A stretch of 64,000 bases of DNA from Roseovarius sp. THAF9 (GTDB taxonomy: Bacteria; Pseudomonadota; Alphaproteobacteria; Rhodobacterales; Rhodobacteraceae): positions 3,936,001 to 4,000,000 of the forward strand of contig NZ_CP045404.1 in NCBI RefSeq assembly GCF_009363715.1, given 5' to 3'. Under the pieces are notes generated by a model. It worked only from the letters and a program-made list of their open reading frames with translations. It searched no databases and had not been told where the DNA came from. Made by a program: the position numbers and the translations under genes. Of the stretch, positions 34,482 to 43,062 are shown in pieces (the stretch's first letter is position 1; the number at the start of each line of letters is the position of its first letter).

Positions 34482-34859
34482 TCACCGCCGCGACCGATGT
34501 GCGGCCGCAGCTTGTTCCAGCAGATCTCCGCGTTCGACAATGTGGCCGGCCCGGCGCGCTGCCTCGGCATAGACCGATATCGGGAACATGGCCTGAAACA
34601 GGATGTCGCGTTCGATCCCGAGACCGAAAGGCAGGCGGACAGAGCTGAGTTCGGCAATGCTGCAGGAGCCCAGCTCCGGACATCCGAAACCGAGATCGGC
34701 AAGGCCGAACAGCGTGTCGCCGTCCGCCTCCATCTCGGTGATGAGCCAGGTGCCCGCGCCGACTGGATTGAAGAATTTCACCACGGGCACATGGTCGATA
34801 TCCCTCTGCCTTCCATTAGTCAGCAGTTGGTCGCGAATGTCGTTGGTCAACAGGATCAT
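34482..34859 (-). CDS. DUF2958 domain protein
   Basis: 125 residues: MILLTNDIRDQLLTNGRQRD, HVPVVKFFNPVGAGTWLITE, MEADGDTLFGLADLGFGCPE, LGSCSIAELSSVRLPFGLGI. This is the typical DUF2958 pattern (T-W-L-xTE...LFGLADLG.G.PELG). Function unknown, common next to ardC. The start overlaps the ardC stop by 4 nt. Confidence 0.92.
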   Translation of the reverse strand: MILLTNDIRDQLLTNGRQRDIDHVPVVKFFNPVGAGTWLITEMEADGDTLFGLADLGFGCPELGSCSIAELSSVRLPFGLGIERDILFQAMFPISVYAEAARRAGHIVERGDLLEQAAAAHRSRR

Positions 34860-35815
34860 GCCACCCTCCTGTCGCGAGGGGTCTCTACCGGGTTGGACTC
34901 CACCGCGTCGGGTGCGAACGCCAGAAGCCAGTCGGCGGCCTTGCCCGCCTGGCTGGCGGCGCGGACGATGGCGCGATTGTCCTCGCGCAGCACCTCGAGC
35001 CAGGAGGCGATGTAATCGGCGTGCCGGACGGTCGGCGTGATGCCGAGCGAGGCGCAGCAGAAGGCGGCATTGATTTCGGCGATCAACTCCTCGAAGGCGT
35101 ATTTCTTCGTGCCGAAGGAGCCCGAGAAATCACGCCCCAGACGCGAGACATGGCCTGTCGCGTGACCGAGCTCGTGCAGCGCCGTGCGATGCCAAGTGAT
35201 GGGTTCGAAATAGGCCTGTGGCGGCGGCACCTGCACATAGTCGTGGGCCGGCACGTAGAAGGCCCGGTTGCCGCCGATGCGGAAATCGATGCCCGTCGCG
35301 GCGATCAGCGCCTCGACGCGCGGTTCGATCAGACCCGTCGGCACGGGCGGCGCGGCGGTCGCCACATCCTCTGGCAGGTTCTCGCATTGATCGGTATTGA
35401 AGACTGTGAAGCGCTTCAGGAACGGGATTGCCTGGGCGTCCTCGCCGGTCTCGCGCGCCCGGCGTTTCTCGTCCTCCGGCACGAAGCGGTCGGCATAGAC
35501 GACGGTGGTGCCGCGCTCGCCCTTGCGGACATTGCCGCCGAGCGACAGCGCCTGGCGGAAGGTCAGCCAACTCTGTCCGGAAAAGCCACGCTCGATGACC
35601 GCGCCCCAGAGCAGAAGGACATTGATACCCGAATACTGACGATCGGTGGAGGCATTCTTCGGTAGGCCAAGCGGTGCCTTCGCGGCGGCCGTTCCCCACG
35701 GCTGAACCCAAGGCAAGCGGCCGGCCTCCAGCTCGGCGATGATCTTGTCGGTGATTTCGGAATAGAGATTGGTCCGGTCGCGCCGGGCGCCGGATTTGCG
35801 GTTCGGTCTGGACAT
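34856..35815 (-). CDS. ardC: ArdC-type antirestriction / zincin-like protein
   Basis: 319 residues. N-terminal ssDNA-binding domain (LYSEITDKIIAELEAGRLPW, WGTAAAKAPLGLPKNASTDR, YSGINVLLLW) and a C-terminal zincin-like metallopeptidase domain with HELGHATGH at about 214-222 and a downstream Glu (FEELIAEINAAF). ArdC of plasmid pSa protects incoming single-stranded DNA; here it is expected to act early in the recipient. Preceded by leader motif A. Confidence 0.94.
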   Translation of the reverse strand: MSRPNRKSGARRDRTNLYSEITDKIIAELEAGRLPWVQPWGTAAAKAPLGLPKNASTDRQYSGINVLLLWGAVIERGFSGQSWLTFRQALSLGGNVRKGERGTTVVYADRFVPEDEKRRARETGEDAQAIPFLKRFTVFNTDQCENLPEDVATAAPPVPTGLIEPRVEALIAATGIDFRIGGNRAFYVPAHDYVQVPPPQAYFEPITWHRTALHELGHATGHVSRLGRDFSGSFGTKKYAFEELIAEINAAFCCASLGITPTVRHADYIASWLEVLREDNRAIVRAASQAGKAADWLLAFAPDAVESNPVETPRDRRVA

Positions 35816-35897
35816 CGCGGGTCTCCGCGACGGGCGCCGGAGGCCTCTCCTCCGGTCCTTATCCCGTCACGGCAAACCCGTCCGCACTCTCACTCTC
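35816..35897 (-). promoter_or_regulatory. Leader motif A before ardC
   Basis: On the minus strand GAGAGTGAGAG (35887-35897), CCGTGACGGG (35863-35872), then a perfect stem CCGGAGG-AGAGG-CCTCCGG (35837-35855) and the start codon at 35815. The two conserved boxes are identical to those before parB; the stem sequence differs but keeps pairing and the AGAGG loop. Confidence 0.7.
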
Positions 35898-36116
35898 AAA
35901 GGGGGCGTTGCGGGGTCTCCCCGCAGAAGGGGGTGCGCCGGCAACGCAGTGCCGGCCAGGGGGAAGGCTTTCCCCTCCCAAGATTTCCGTCTGAAGAACA
36001 AATACGCCAGATGCTGCAGCGCCCCTTGCCGGACGGTTCATTGCAGATCGTCGCGCATGGCGAGAAAGAGGACCTCGCTTAGGGTGTCTGTTCCAGCCAT
36101 CGGTTGACGGGGTTAC
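35898..36116. other. Hairpin-rich spacer at the start of the cargo region
   Basis: No gene. Contains several short inverted repeats (CCGGCAACGCAGTGCCGG near 35938-35955; GGGGGAAGGCTTTCCCCTC near 35959-35977; GGGGTCTCCCC near 35911). This marks the junction between conserved ICE backbone and cargo; a promoter for the ardC operon may also lie here. Confidence 0.5.
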
Positions 36117-36323
36117 TTAGACCCTTATCCAATTGTATTTGTCTTTCGCCTTGTATCCGCATTTCAGGCAGGTGGCATAGAGGTCCGGATTCTCGTTGGG
36201 GCCGTGGCCTGACCAATTGTCTTGCGACACTTCGGCGTACCGGGTGCCGCCGCAGGCGCCACGACAGATAATTTGCACGAGCCGGTTCCGCGGTGTTCGC
36301 TGTGCGTATTTCGGGATCGGCAT
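36117..36323 (-). CDS. Small zinc-ribbon protein
   Basis: 68 residues with two Cys pairs, IICRGACGGTRYAEV and LYATCLKCGYKAKDKYNWIR, i.e. a probable zinc ribbon. Divergent from the HNH gene across 121 bp. I do not recognise a family; it may be a regulator of, or partner to, the HNH protein. Confidence 0.6.
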   Translation of the reverse strand: MPIPKYAQRTPRNRLVQIICRGACGGTRYAEVSQDNWSGHGPNENPDLYATCLKCGYKAKDKYNWIRV

Positions 36324-36444
36324 TTTCGTAGTCCTGGCTCAATCGATGATCAATACTTATCTGGAAACAGAGCAGAAAGACACAGGCAAGATGATCGGCG
36401 CGACTTATTGGACGGCGGCGCTCGAAGGAGGTTAGAGAGACCGA

Positions 36445-37392
36445 ATGTATGTCCAGGTCGCACAAGAGCTGGTGGAACCGGATAGCGCGCGGCGTTTCCT
36501 CGGCGAACGAACATGCTGCCGGTACTGCGGCGCGATCGGGCCGGGCATCTTCGGTAAGCAAACGAACGCCCATGCGCTTCCGGCCGCGCTCGGCAACCGG
36601 ACATTGTTCTCACTCGATGAATGCAAAGCCTGTAACGATAAGTTCTCGGTCTACGAGGACGCCTTGTGCAAGGCCGTTGGCCCGTTCCTGACCCTTGGCG
36701 GTGTGCGGGGCCGGTCCGGTGTCCGCAAGACCGGACAGTCCCGATCGAATTCGAGGATGCGCCACACCACGCTTGACGGGAAACGGCAGCTCAACATCGC
36801 GTCCGAAGGCGATGCCGATAAGCTGGTGAGCGTAGATCAGGCGACGGGCCTGCTCAGCCTGACAGTGCCGGTCGAGGGCGACGTGTTCGTTCCCCGCTAT
36901 GCCTACAAGGCCTTGGCCAAGATTGGCCTGTCGATGCTGCCTGCCGAAGAATTGCAAAGGTTCCGAAAGGCGATTGCCAGCTTGCAGAATCTGGACGCCG
37001 AGCCGAATGGCGGGCCTCTGAAGGTCGGATTTTCTTACGCCTATGTGGGCAATGCGCCGCCGGCGCTTGCCGGAACCTTGTTGCGGCGACGGGAGTATCA
37101 CGCGCCCGTACCTTACATGCTCTTCTTGCTGATGGCGGGATCCGTCTGTTTCCAGATCTGGCTGCGGTCTGACGATCTGGATGCGCATGTGCCCGAGACC
37201 GGCCGGCTCGGCATCCGCTTCACAGCGCAGCTTCCAAAGCCGGAAGGGGACTACTTCCCAATTTCCTATAGCGATCCCCTGCAGTTCGACTGGTCAGAGC
37301 TGACCCCGAGATTGCAGCCTTTCGAGGCTTTCGAACTGACATTCAATCCTCAGACGACCGAGGGGAACCTCAGGCCGATACCAAGGGCGTAA
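36445..37392 (+). CDS. HNH-type endonuclease-like protein
   Basis: 315 residues. N-terminal HNH_5-like motif: CCRYCGAIGPGIFGKQTNAH, ALPAALGNRTLFSLDECKAC, NDKFS, with CxxC...H...CxxCN. The remaining ~240 residues are an alpha/beta domain with a hydrophobic patch (YMLFLLMAGSVCFQIWL) and no known motif. The expected second His of the nuclease is replaced by Ala-Leu-Pro spacing, so catalytic activity is uncertain. AAGGAGG precedes the start. A defence or mobile-element endonuclease is the likeliest role. Confidence 0.7.
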   Translation: MYVQVAQELVEPDSARRFLGERTCCRYCGAIGPGIFGKQTNAHALPAALGNRTLFSLDECKACNDKFSVYEDALCKAVGPFLTLGGVRGRSGVRKTGQSRSNSRMRHTTLDGKRQLNIASEGDADKLVSVDQATGLLSLTVPVEGDVFVPRYAYKALAKIGLSMLPAEELQRFRKAIASLQNLDAEPNGGPLKVGFSYAYVGNAPPALAGTLLRRREYHAPVPYMLFLLMAGSVCFQIWLRSDDLDAHVPETGRLGIRFTAQLPKPEGDYFPISYSDPLQFDWSELTPRLQPFEAFELTFNPQTTEGNLRPIPRA

Positions 37393-37583
37393 CCCTGGCG
37401 GGGGCCAAGTTGAGTGAAAACATGCCTCCGCTGGGTACAGGCCGGAAAAACGGACTGTCTTTGGGCCATCTCCCCGTGCGTCCGATATGCGGATGAAGCT
37501 GACCCGGACGAATGCCGTCTGAATATCCGAACCCCAGCGCTCCTAGCTTCTCAGATTGATCTTGGCGCAAGAACTGCGATCGG

Positions 37584-39371
37584 TCACGCACTACTTTCAT
37601 TCTGTGAAGCGGCTAGTTCAGGAAATATCTCTTCAAGCCGCTCAAGGGCGGCGGATGCGATTTCGGGAGCATGGATGTGAACACCGATCTCTCCCCACGG
37701 GAAATCAGCATCCGTTGAGGCCGATGCCCAGTTCATACTCGTAACAATGAAGTCATCGGTGTCCCAAGCAAGGAACTTGCCGTGTAATGGAATCTTTTTG
37801 GTCTTCGCCAGCGCCAGTCCATTTGTCCGAGCATCTTGAGCCAGTGCTCGGGCGTGACGGTTTTTCAGGGGACCGCTGGGCTGCGTATAGAGTACGACGG
37901 CGTCGACGCCATCACGGCTGCTGGCGACCTCCCCCTGCATGAGAGCACCGGGGCGTGCGGTTGAACCGAGCCGATTGCTCCCGATTATGAACTTCTGCTT
38001 GGCGGAACTGCTGGCAGTTCGAATAAGTTGATCGTGCGCCTCGCCGGTGATGATCGAAAGACGGGCGTCTCCATCTTGACCAGGCATGCGCCTCAAGTCA
38101 CGAGCCGTGAGCGCCATCTCCGTGGCTATTTCGTCCGCAAGGCCCCGCCGTCCCGTCAAACGCTGGAGCGCCGTTGCCACGTCTGCGACGGCGTGTTGAT
38201 TGCGAACGATGACGCTGAGCTCGACGGCTTGGAATGGCGACGATAGCCAATTGCATGAGCCGACGACGGCAAGCCAGCCCTCTTCAGCAGTGTCAAGCAG
38301 CATCAGTTTGGCGTGCGAACCGGTAGTGCGCATGTGGACACGGAACCGCCCACGCATGTGAGGATTTTCACTGATTGTCTTAGCGATCTGTATGGCGGCG
38401 GTGGCGTTTCTGCGTTCGGTGTCGTCGTCCTTCTCTGCGCCCCACAACAGGTCGAAGGTCACGCCACGCGAACAAGCTGCCTGAATGAGGTCGACCAGTT
38501 CTCCAAAGCGTACAGCGTCAAGAAAGGTCGAGTGAATGATGACACGGCGATGCGCTTTGGCGACCAAGTTCTCCAAACAGGTTCGTTGCGCTGAACCGCC
38601 GATCACCAAATCATTCGGATCGAAAGCGCCAGTATGAGCGCGTGGCTCGTGGTCAGTATCTTCACGCGGCCCCGCATAGGTCACGGGCACGCGGGTCGTG
38701 CCAGGCGGCAAAGCTGCAGTTTCTTGAATGACTTGGCGAAGTTTGGGGCCAGCCGTTTCCGGCAATCCCTGTGGAACGCCATCGGTAACTCGAAACACCA
38801 TGAATTCGTTGTCGCGCATTGTGGCGGTGCGTCCGTCGATGAGCGCGATCTGCTCATCCAGGCCACGGGTCGCGATGTCGGCGAGCCGGTTGAGGTTCGC
38901 CTCGTGCGAGACTGATGGACCACCTTCGTCAACCGTGATTGTTCGGACTTCGGCGCCGTCATTACGAGCAGCGTCGATCTTGTGTTGATTCATCAGTCGA
39001 ATCTGCCGGGTAGGGAAGAAATCGCCGGTCGCCCACTCGATAACGAAACTGACCCGCCGGGAAATGCGTTTCGGAAAGAAGGGAAGGGGGTCGCCGCTGC
39101 TGACCGATTTGAAGCCATAGTCGCTTGCTCTGAAGGCGACTCCTCCGCCTGTGAAGGCGACTTCAACGAGCCGAAAACGCATCAGACGTGCAATGGAAGC
39201 GACAATTATCTGGTGCGGTAGGTTGGCTTCTTCCGCAAGCGCTCCGACTGATTTGGATTGCCGAGTGATCGACCAGAGCACGAGTTCATCGATTACGCTC
39301 CACGCGCGACCGCGATCGATCCCGACCTTGCAGCCAATGCGGAAGACAGGAATTGCAATTAGAACGGTCAT
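37584..39371 (-). CDS. mkoB: Mokosh type I PLD-family nuclease (MkoB-like)
   Basis: 595 residues. N-terminal winged-helix-like segment (IDELVLWSITRQSKSVGALA), then two phospholipase D HKD modules: SHAKLMLLD with VVGSCNWLSS at about 352-378 and LHGKFLAWD with IVTSMNW at about 529-550. Its start overlaps the stop of the helicase gene by 4 nt. A PLD nuclease coupled to a kinase-helicase is the type I Mokosh anti-phage system. Assignment rests on domain content and gene order. Confidence 0.82.
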   Translation of the reverse strand: MTVLIAIPVFRIGCKVGIDRGRAWSVIDELVLWSITRQSKSVGALAEEANLPHQIIVASIARLMRFRLVEVAFTGGGVAFRASDYGFKSVSSGDPLPFFPKRISRRVSFVIEWATGDFFPTRQIRLMNQHKIDAARNDGAEVRTITVDEGGPSVSHEANLNRLADIATRGLDEQIALIDGRTATMRDNEFMVFRVTDGVPQGLPETAGPKLRQVIQETAALPPGTTRVPVTYAGPREDTDHEPRAHTGAFDPNDLVIGGSAQRTCLENLVAKAHRRVIIHSTFLDAVRFGELVDLIQAACSRGVTFDLLWGAEKDDDTERRNATAAIQIAKTISENPHMRGRFRVHMRTTGSHAKLMLLDTAEEGWLAVVGSCNWLSSPFQAVELSVIVRNQHAVADVATALQRLTGRRGLADEIATEMALTARDLRRMPGQDGDARLSIITGEAHDQLIRTASSSAKQKFIIGSNRLGSTARPGALMQGEVASSRDGVDAVVLYTQPSGPLKNRHARALAQDARTNGLALAKTKKIPLHGKFLAWDTDDFIVTSMNWASASTDADFPWGEIGVHIHAPEIASAALERLEEIFPELAASQNESSA

Positions 39372-42300
39372 GAGCGCGCACGCAAAACAGGCGGCTCGAT
39401 AATCGATGCCATGGATATGCCATTGCGCTTTCGGGTGCTTAGATCCGTGATCGCAGCCAAGGTGTCATCGAGAAATGAAAGGCTATGAGTTTCGGCTTCG
39501 GGATTGACACCCCTGACGGCCTCTCGCAGGAACGAGAGGCTCCCAACCAGGAAGAGTTGCCACTTGGCACGACTAAGGGCGACGTTCATGCGTCGCCGGT
39601 CTCGGAGAAAGCCGAGTGCCCGTCCTCCCGTCATGGCGTTGTTTCGAACGAGCGACAGAATGACGACGTCGGCCTCGCTGCCCTGAAAGGAGTCCACTGT
39701 GCCGACAAACGCTCCGTTGCTTTGGGCTGACGCAAACTGCTTCAGATGCGCGAGGTCGCCAGCGAGTCCCGCACTGACGCGCTGGTGAAGCTTGTCGACC
39801 TGGGCCTTGTAGGGCGAGAGGATCGCGAGAGAAGGCGGGGTGTCGCTGTCATTCGCTCTCAGCAAACGGAGAACATCAATGACAGCGTCAACTTCGCTCG
39901 GATTGTGCCAGCGGGGCCGTGCGTGCTCGAAGGTTTCGGCGCGTCCGGTTGAACTGACATGCGGGAAGTCGACCACGACAACTGGTGAACGCGGCAGCGA
40001 GCCTATCTGGAGGATGGGCGGTGCTTCCTGTTCGGCGGACAAAGCACGATTTGCCTCTGTGACGAGCTTCCCACCGTAGAAGGCCTTCGAGACGATTTCG
40101 GCGATCGCTGGGTCCATTCTGCGTTGTTCGGTCAAGGTTGCAGCGATGGGGCGATGATCGGGATTGGCGTGCCCGCGCCGGACGTCCTCGTCAACGAATG
40201 TGCGGAAGGGTTCGAGAAGACGGAGCGCGATATCTGAAAGGGCCTTCAGACCCTCCGAGTCGGCCAAGATTGCCTCCAGCTCATCCAATTCGCCATCGCG
40301 AAGCAGTGGACCAATCATTTGCTCGGCGATGCCAAGTGTCTCGCTCACGAGACTGTGGTCGCTTAGGATCTTGATGAGGCGGTCAGCGTCGAATGGGGGC
40401 AATTGGTGATGATCGCCGATCAGCAGCCTACGACCGGAAAGCATCAGCGGGCCGACGAGCTCTGGCCCGATGGCCTTTGCGGCTTCTTCCACGATAACCC
40501 AATCAAACTGCTCCCGTGTTTCGACGAGCCGTTCTATGTCTGGTGAGTTAGCCGTCGAGACGACAATGTTAGCGCCATCAAGGACCAGGCTCGAGATAGC
40601 GCCTAAGCCCGATCTGTGATCGCGGTCGATGGAAGCCTTTGCCGTTTCGAATTTTGCGGCGGCGTCCCGGAGGGTCGAAACGCGGTCTCGAAAGGCCTGC
40701 GGCGCGTCGCGTACCATTGCGCTGGTGGAGAGGCGTTCGAGATATTCCAAGCTGGCGAGATGAATCTCCTCGTCGCTTGTCGGGCGTTGATCTGAAGTCG
40801 TGGACCGAACGACGAGAACATCGTTCATGTCTCCAGCGTTCAGAGTTTCTTTTATTTTTCCCAACAGGCCGTCGAGCGAATCATGCCCTTGAGCCGAGAC
40901 GAGCATGCGACTCGAGCGATCCGCAGCGAAACGTCGGCGCACCACCTCTGTGGCCAGTTTCGTTTTTCCGACGCCGGGAGGCCCGACTACAAAGTAGGAT
41001 GGCAGGGTCGCCCAAATGCCCGACAGGGCATCCTGCTTGGGTCGATCCAAATCGAGAAAGGTCGGGTCCTCGCGGTCTTCTTCAGTCAGTTCTTCGCGAC
41101 TGGAGCGCCGGACCCGCCACGGGTCGGTTAGCATCTGGGAAAGGTCGATGCGCGTGTCCAGCGCCTTGATGTTCCGCAGGCGTCGCGCGATCACTTGTTC
41201 GGTGCCGGTGTCTCGTTCGGTACGCAGAAAATAAGGCCCGTCGTCTGGTAGTTCCTCGTCGATCTCGAAACGATAGGCGCGGCGCCCGCGATGATCGGTC
41301 GCCTCCAAGAAGCTAGCGACCACGTCACCAGCGCGCGTCGCTCCAAGACTCGCGGCCTGACTGATGCGCCATTTGGCGTCTGCGTCCGGATGCTCATCCT
41401 CGAACAGCCGTCTTAGGATCGTGGCGCTCTCGGACATCCCGATGCGTTTCGCGGTTCGATCGCGATCATTACCCGGCTCTGCTCGAAGAATGATGTATCG
41501 ACGCCCGTCTTGCCGGCCTTTGTCGAGGATTTCGATCGGATAGACGTCGAGTGCCTTGACGACCGCTTCAACAATTTGAACCAAAAGCAAGCCGCGCCGG
41601 ATCGCAGCGCTTTCATCTTGATCGCCGACTTCGTTTCCAGCTTCGGCAAAGGCGCTCCAATCGAGCGCCTGGGGTCCCAAGCGGCCGCGCGTCTCTTTGG
41701 CTTCGCGCGCGTTTGCAGCGACAATGACAGATTGGGCTATGTCATGCTCTTCTGTGTCGCCCAGACTGAAGATTTCGTCTCTGAGCGTGATCGCCTGGCA
41801 CACGCCGATATCCCAGACGGCGGCGCCCTCGTCGCGGAATGCCCGCACGCGGTAGATCATGTTGTTGGTCACCAGCTTTAGCCATGTGTTCGCTGGATCA
41901 AACTGCCGCGGGAGGAGGAGGGTGGCACCGCCATCTATGTCGGCCTGCACCCAATCCAGTTGACGTCGATATTCGTCGATAGCAATTTCGCCGCCGGTCG
42001 CGTCGTAGACGGTTTCACCGAGACGCGACTGGTGATCAAATGTCAGAATGAAGGCGCCTGCATGGGCCGACGTTGCTCGACTGACGCCCGGAACTAGGTC
42101 ATCGATGGCGCGTCCGATCGAGGCGGCGTCGAGTTGGTCCATCCGTGCGGGCGAGATGAGGCGCTTTAGCAGTACACGTTCTGCAACGTGCAGTTCGATT
42201 GGCGCATCGAGATCTGCACGCATCTGGATCTCGCCGGAGGAGCGAACCTCTGCCTCCAAGCATTCTGCAACGAGGAGACCCAACTGCCGCCAATCCTCGG

Positions 42301-42940
42301 CGAAGGAGTAGCATTCGGTGCGGTGGAGTGCTGCGGCAGCGCCGACCCTGGCGTGAGAGCGATCATCCGTATCGGCGGTTAACCAGAGGCTCCACTCGAA
42401 GCCGGTTAGTTGAAAGTCCGGTTCGTCTGCCCCCTCTGTCATGATCGAGGCTGCGGACAGTCGCCCATGCACTAGACCCTGGGCGTGGATGATGCCGAGA
42501 GCAGTGACGATGCGCTTCAGGTTGCGCCAAAAGAGCGCGCGTGGTCGCGGAGCGCCGAGACTTCGCAACCAGTGTTGTCGTGGCACGCGGCGTCGGCGCT
42601 CGCTCAACGGTTGGCCGACACGGTTAAGAACCACGCCGAAATCCTCTTCGTCCTCAACAAACTCAAGGACGTCGACGATTACATCTCGCGCTCCAGCGTA
42701 GGACATAACGCGCTGAACCTGGCGCGTCTCATGCAGCCAGAGTTGGCGCAGATCGTCATCGACGGCTTCGCCGGTCTTTTTCCAGAGCTTCAGTGTGCGA
42801 GCCGCGCCCGACGCACGATCCTCGACCTCGAAGAGGGTAGGAATAAGTGCGTTCCTGTCGCCCGCAGCAACACCGTCGCCGACAAAGTCGAACCTGTCAT
42901 CCAGGGATGCTTTTTTCTTTCTCGTTTTTCTTACGCCCAT
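39368..42940 (-). CDS. mkoA: Mokosh type I kinase-like / SF1 helicase (MkoA-like)
   Basis: 1190 residues. The N-terminal ~300 resemble a Ser/Thr kinase fold but with degraded motifs: LKLWKK for the VAIK Lys (about K51), IIHAQGLVHGRLSAASIM where HRDxKxxN is expected, and LTGFEW for DFG. A middle region of unknown fold follows, then a UPF1/DNA2-like SF1 helicase: GPPGVGKTKLA at about 653, VIVEEAAKA (DEAA-like), IGDHHQLPPF, GTVDSFQGSEADVVILS, and RRRMNVALSRAKWQLFLVG. Matches the kinase-helicase of type I Mokosh with a probable pseudokinase. About 120 bp downstream of the ABC-3C ATPase on the same strand. Confidence 0.85.
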   Translation of the reverse strand: MGVRKTRKKKASLDDRFDFVGDGVAAGDRNALIPTLFEVEDRASGAARTLKLWKKTGEAVDDDLRQLWLHETRQVQRVMSYAGARDVIVDVLEFVEDEEDFGVVLNRVGQPLSERRRRVPRQHWLRSLGAPRPRALFWRNLKRIVTALGIIHAQGLVHGRLSAASIMTEGADEPDFQLTGFEWSLWLTADTDDRSHARVGAAAALHRTECYSFAEDWRQLGLLVAECLEAEVRSSGEIQMRADLDAPIELHVAERVLLKRLISPARMDQLDAASIGRAIDDLVPGVSRATSAHAGAFILTFDHQSRLGETVYDATGGEIAIDEYRRQLDWVQADIDGGATLLLPRQFDPANTWLKLVTNNMIYRVRAFRDEGAAVWDIGVCQAITLRDEIFSLGDTEEHDIAQSVIVAANAREAKETRGRLGPQALDWSAFAEAGNEVGDQDESAAIRRGLLLVQIVEAVVKALDVYPIEILDKGRQDGRRYIILRAEPGNDRDRTAKRIGMSESATILRRLFEDEHPDADAKWRISQAASLGATRAGDVVASFLEATDHRGRRAYRFEIDEELPDDGPYFLRTERDTGTEQVIARRLRNIKALDTRIDLSQMLTDPWRVRRSSREELTEEDREDPTFLDLDRPKQDALSGIWATLPSYFVVGPPGVGKTKLATEVVRRRFAADRSSRMLVSAQGHDSLDGLLGKIKETLNAGDMNDVLVVRSTTSDQRPTSDEEIHLASLEYLERLSTSAMVRDAPQAFRDRVSTLRDAAAKFETAKASIDRDHRSGLGAISSLVLDGANIVVSTANSPDIERLVETREQFDWVIVEEAAKAIGPELVGPLMLSGRRLLIGDHHQLPPFDADRLIKILSDHSLVSETLGIAEQMIGPLLRDGELDELEAILADSEGLKALSDIALRLLEPFRTFVDEDVRRGHANPDHRPIAATLTEQRRMDPAIAEIVSKAFYGGKLVTEANRALSAEQEAPPILQIGSLPRSPVVVVDFPHVSSTGRAETFEHARPRWHNPSEVDAVIDVLRLLRANDSDTPPSLAILSPYKAQVDKLHQRVSAGLAGDLAHLKQFASAQSNGAFVGTVDSFQGSEADVVILSLVRNNAMTGGRALGFLRDRRRMNVALSRAKWQLFLVGSLSFLREAVRGVNPEAETHSLSFLDDTLAAITDLSTRKRNGISMASIIEPPVLRARS

Positions 42941-43062
42941 CGTCCCGCCGCTCCACTATTCGGAATTTTCAGCTTCGGCTGTGATGAATGTACGGCTGCA
43001 CGAAACCGAACCAAGAACGAATGGGTCGCGAAGCGGTATCTGAAGTTCTCAAAACCCAATTC

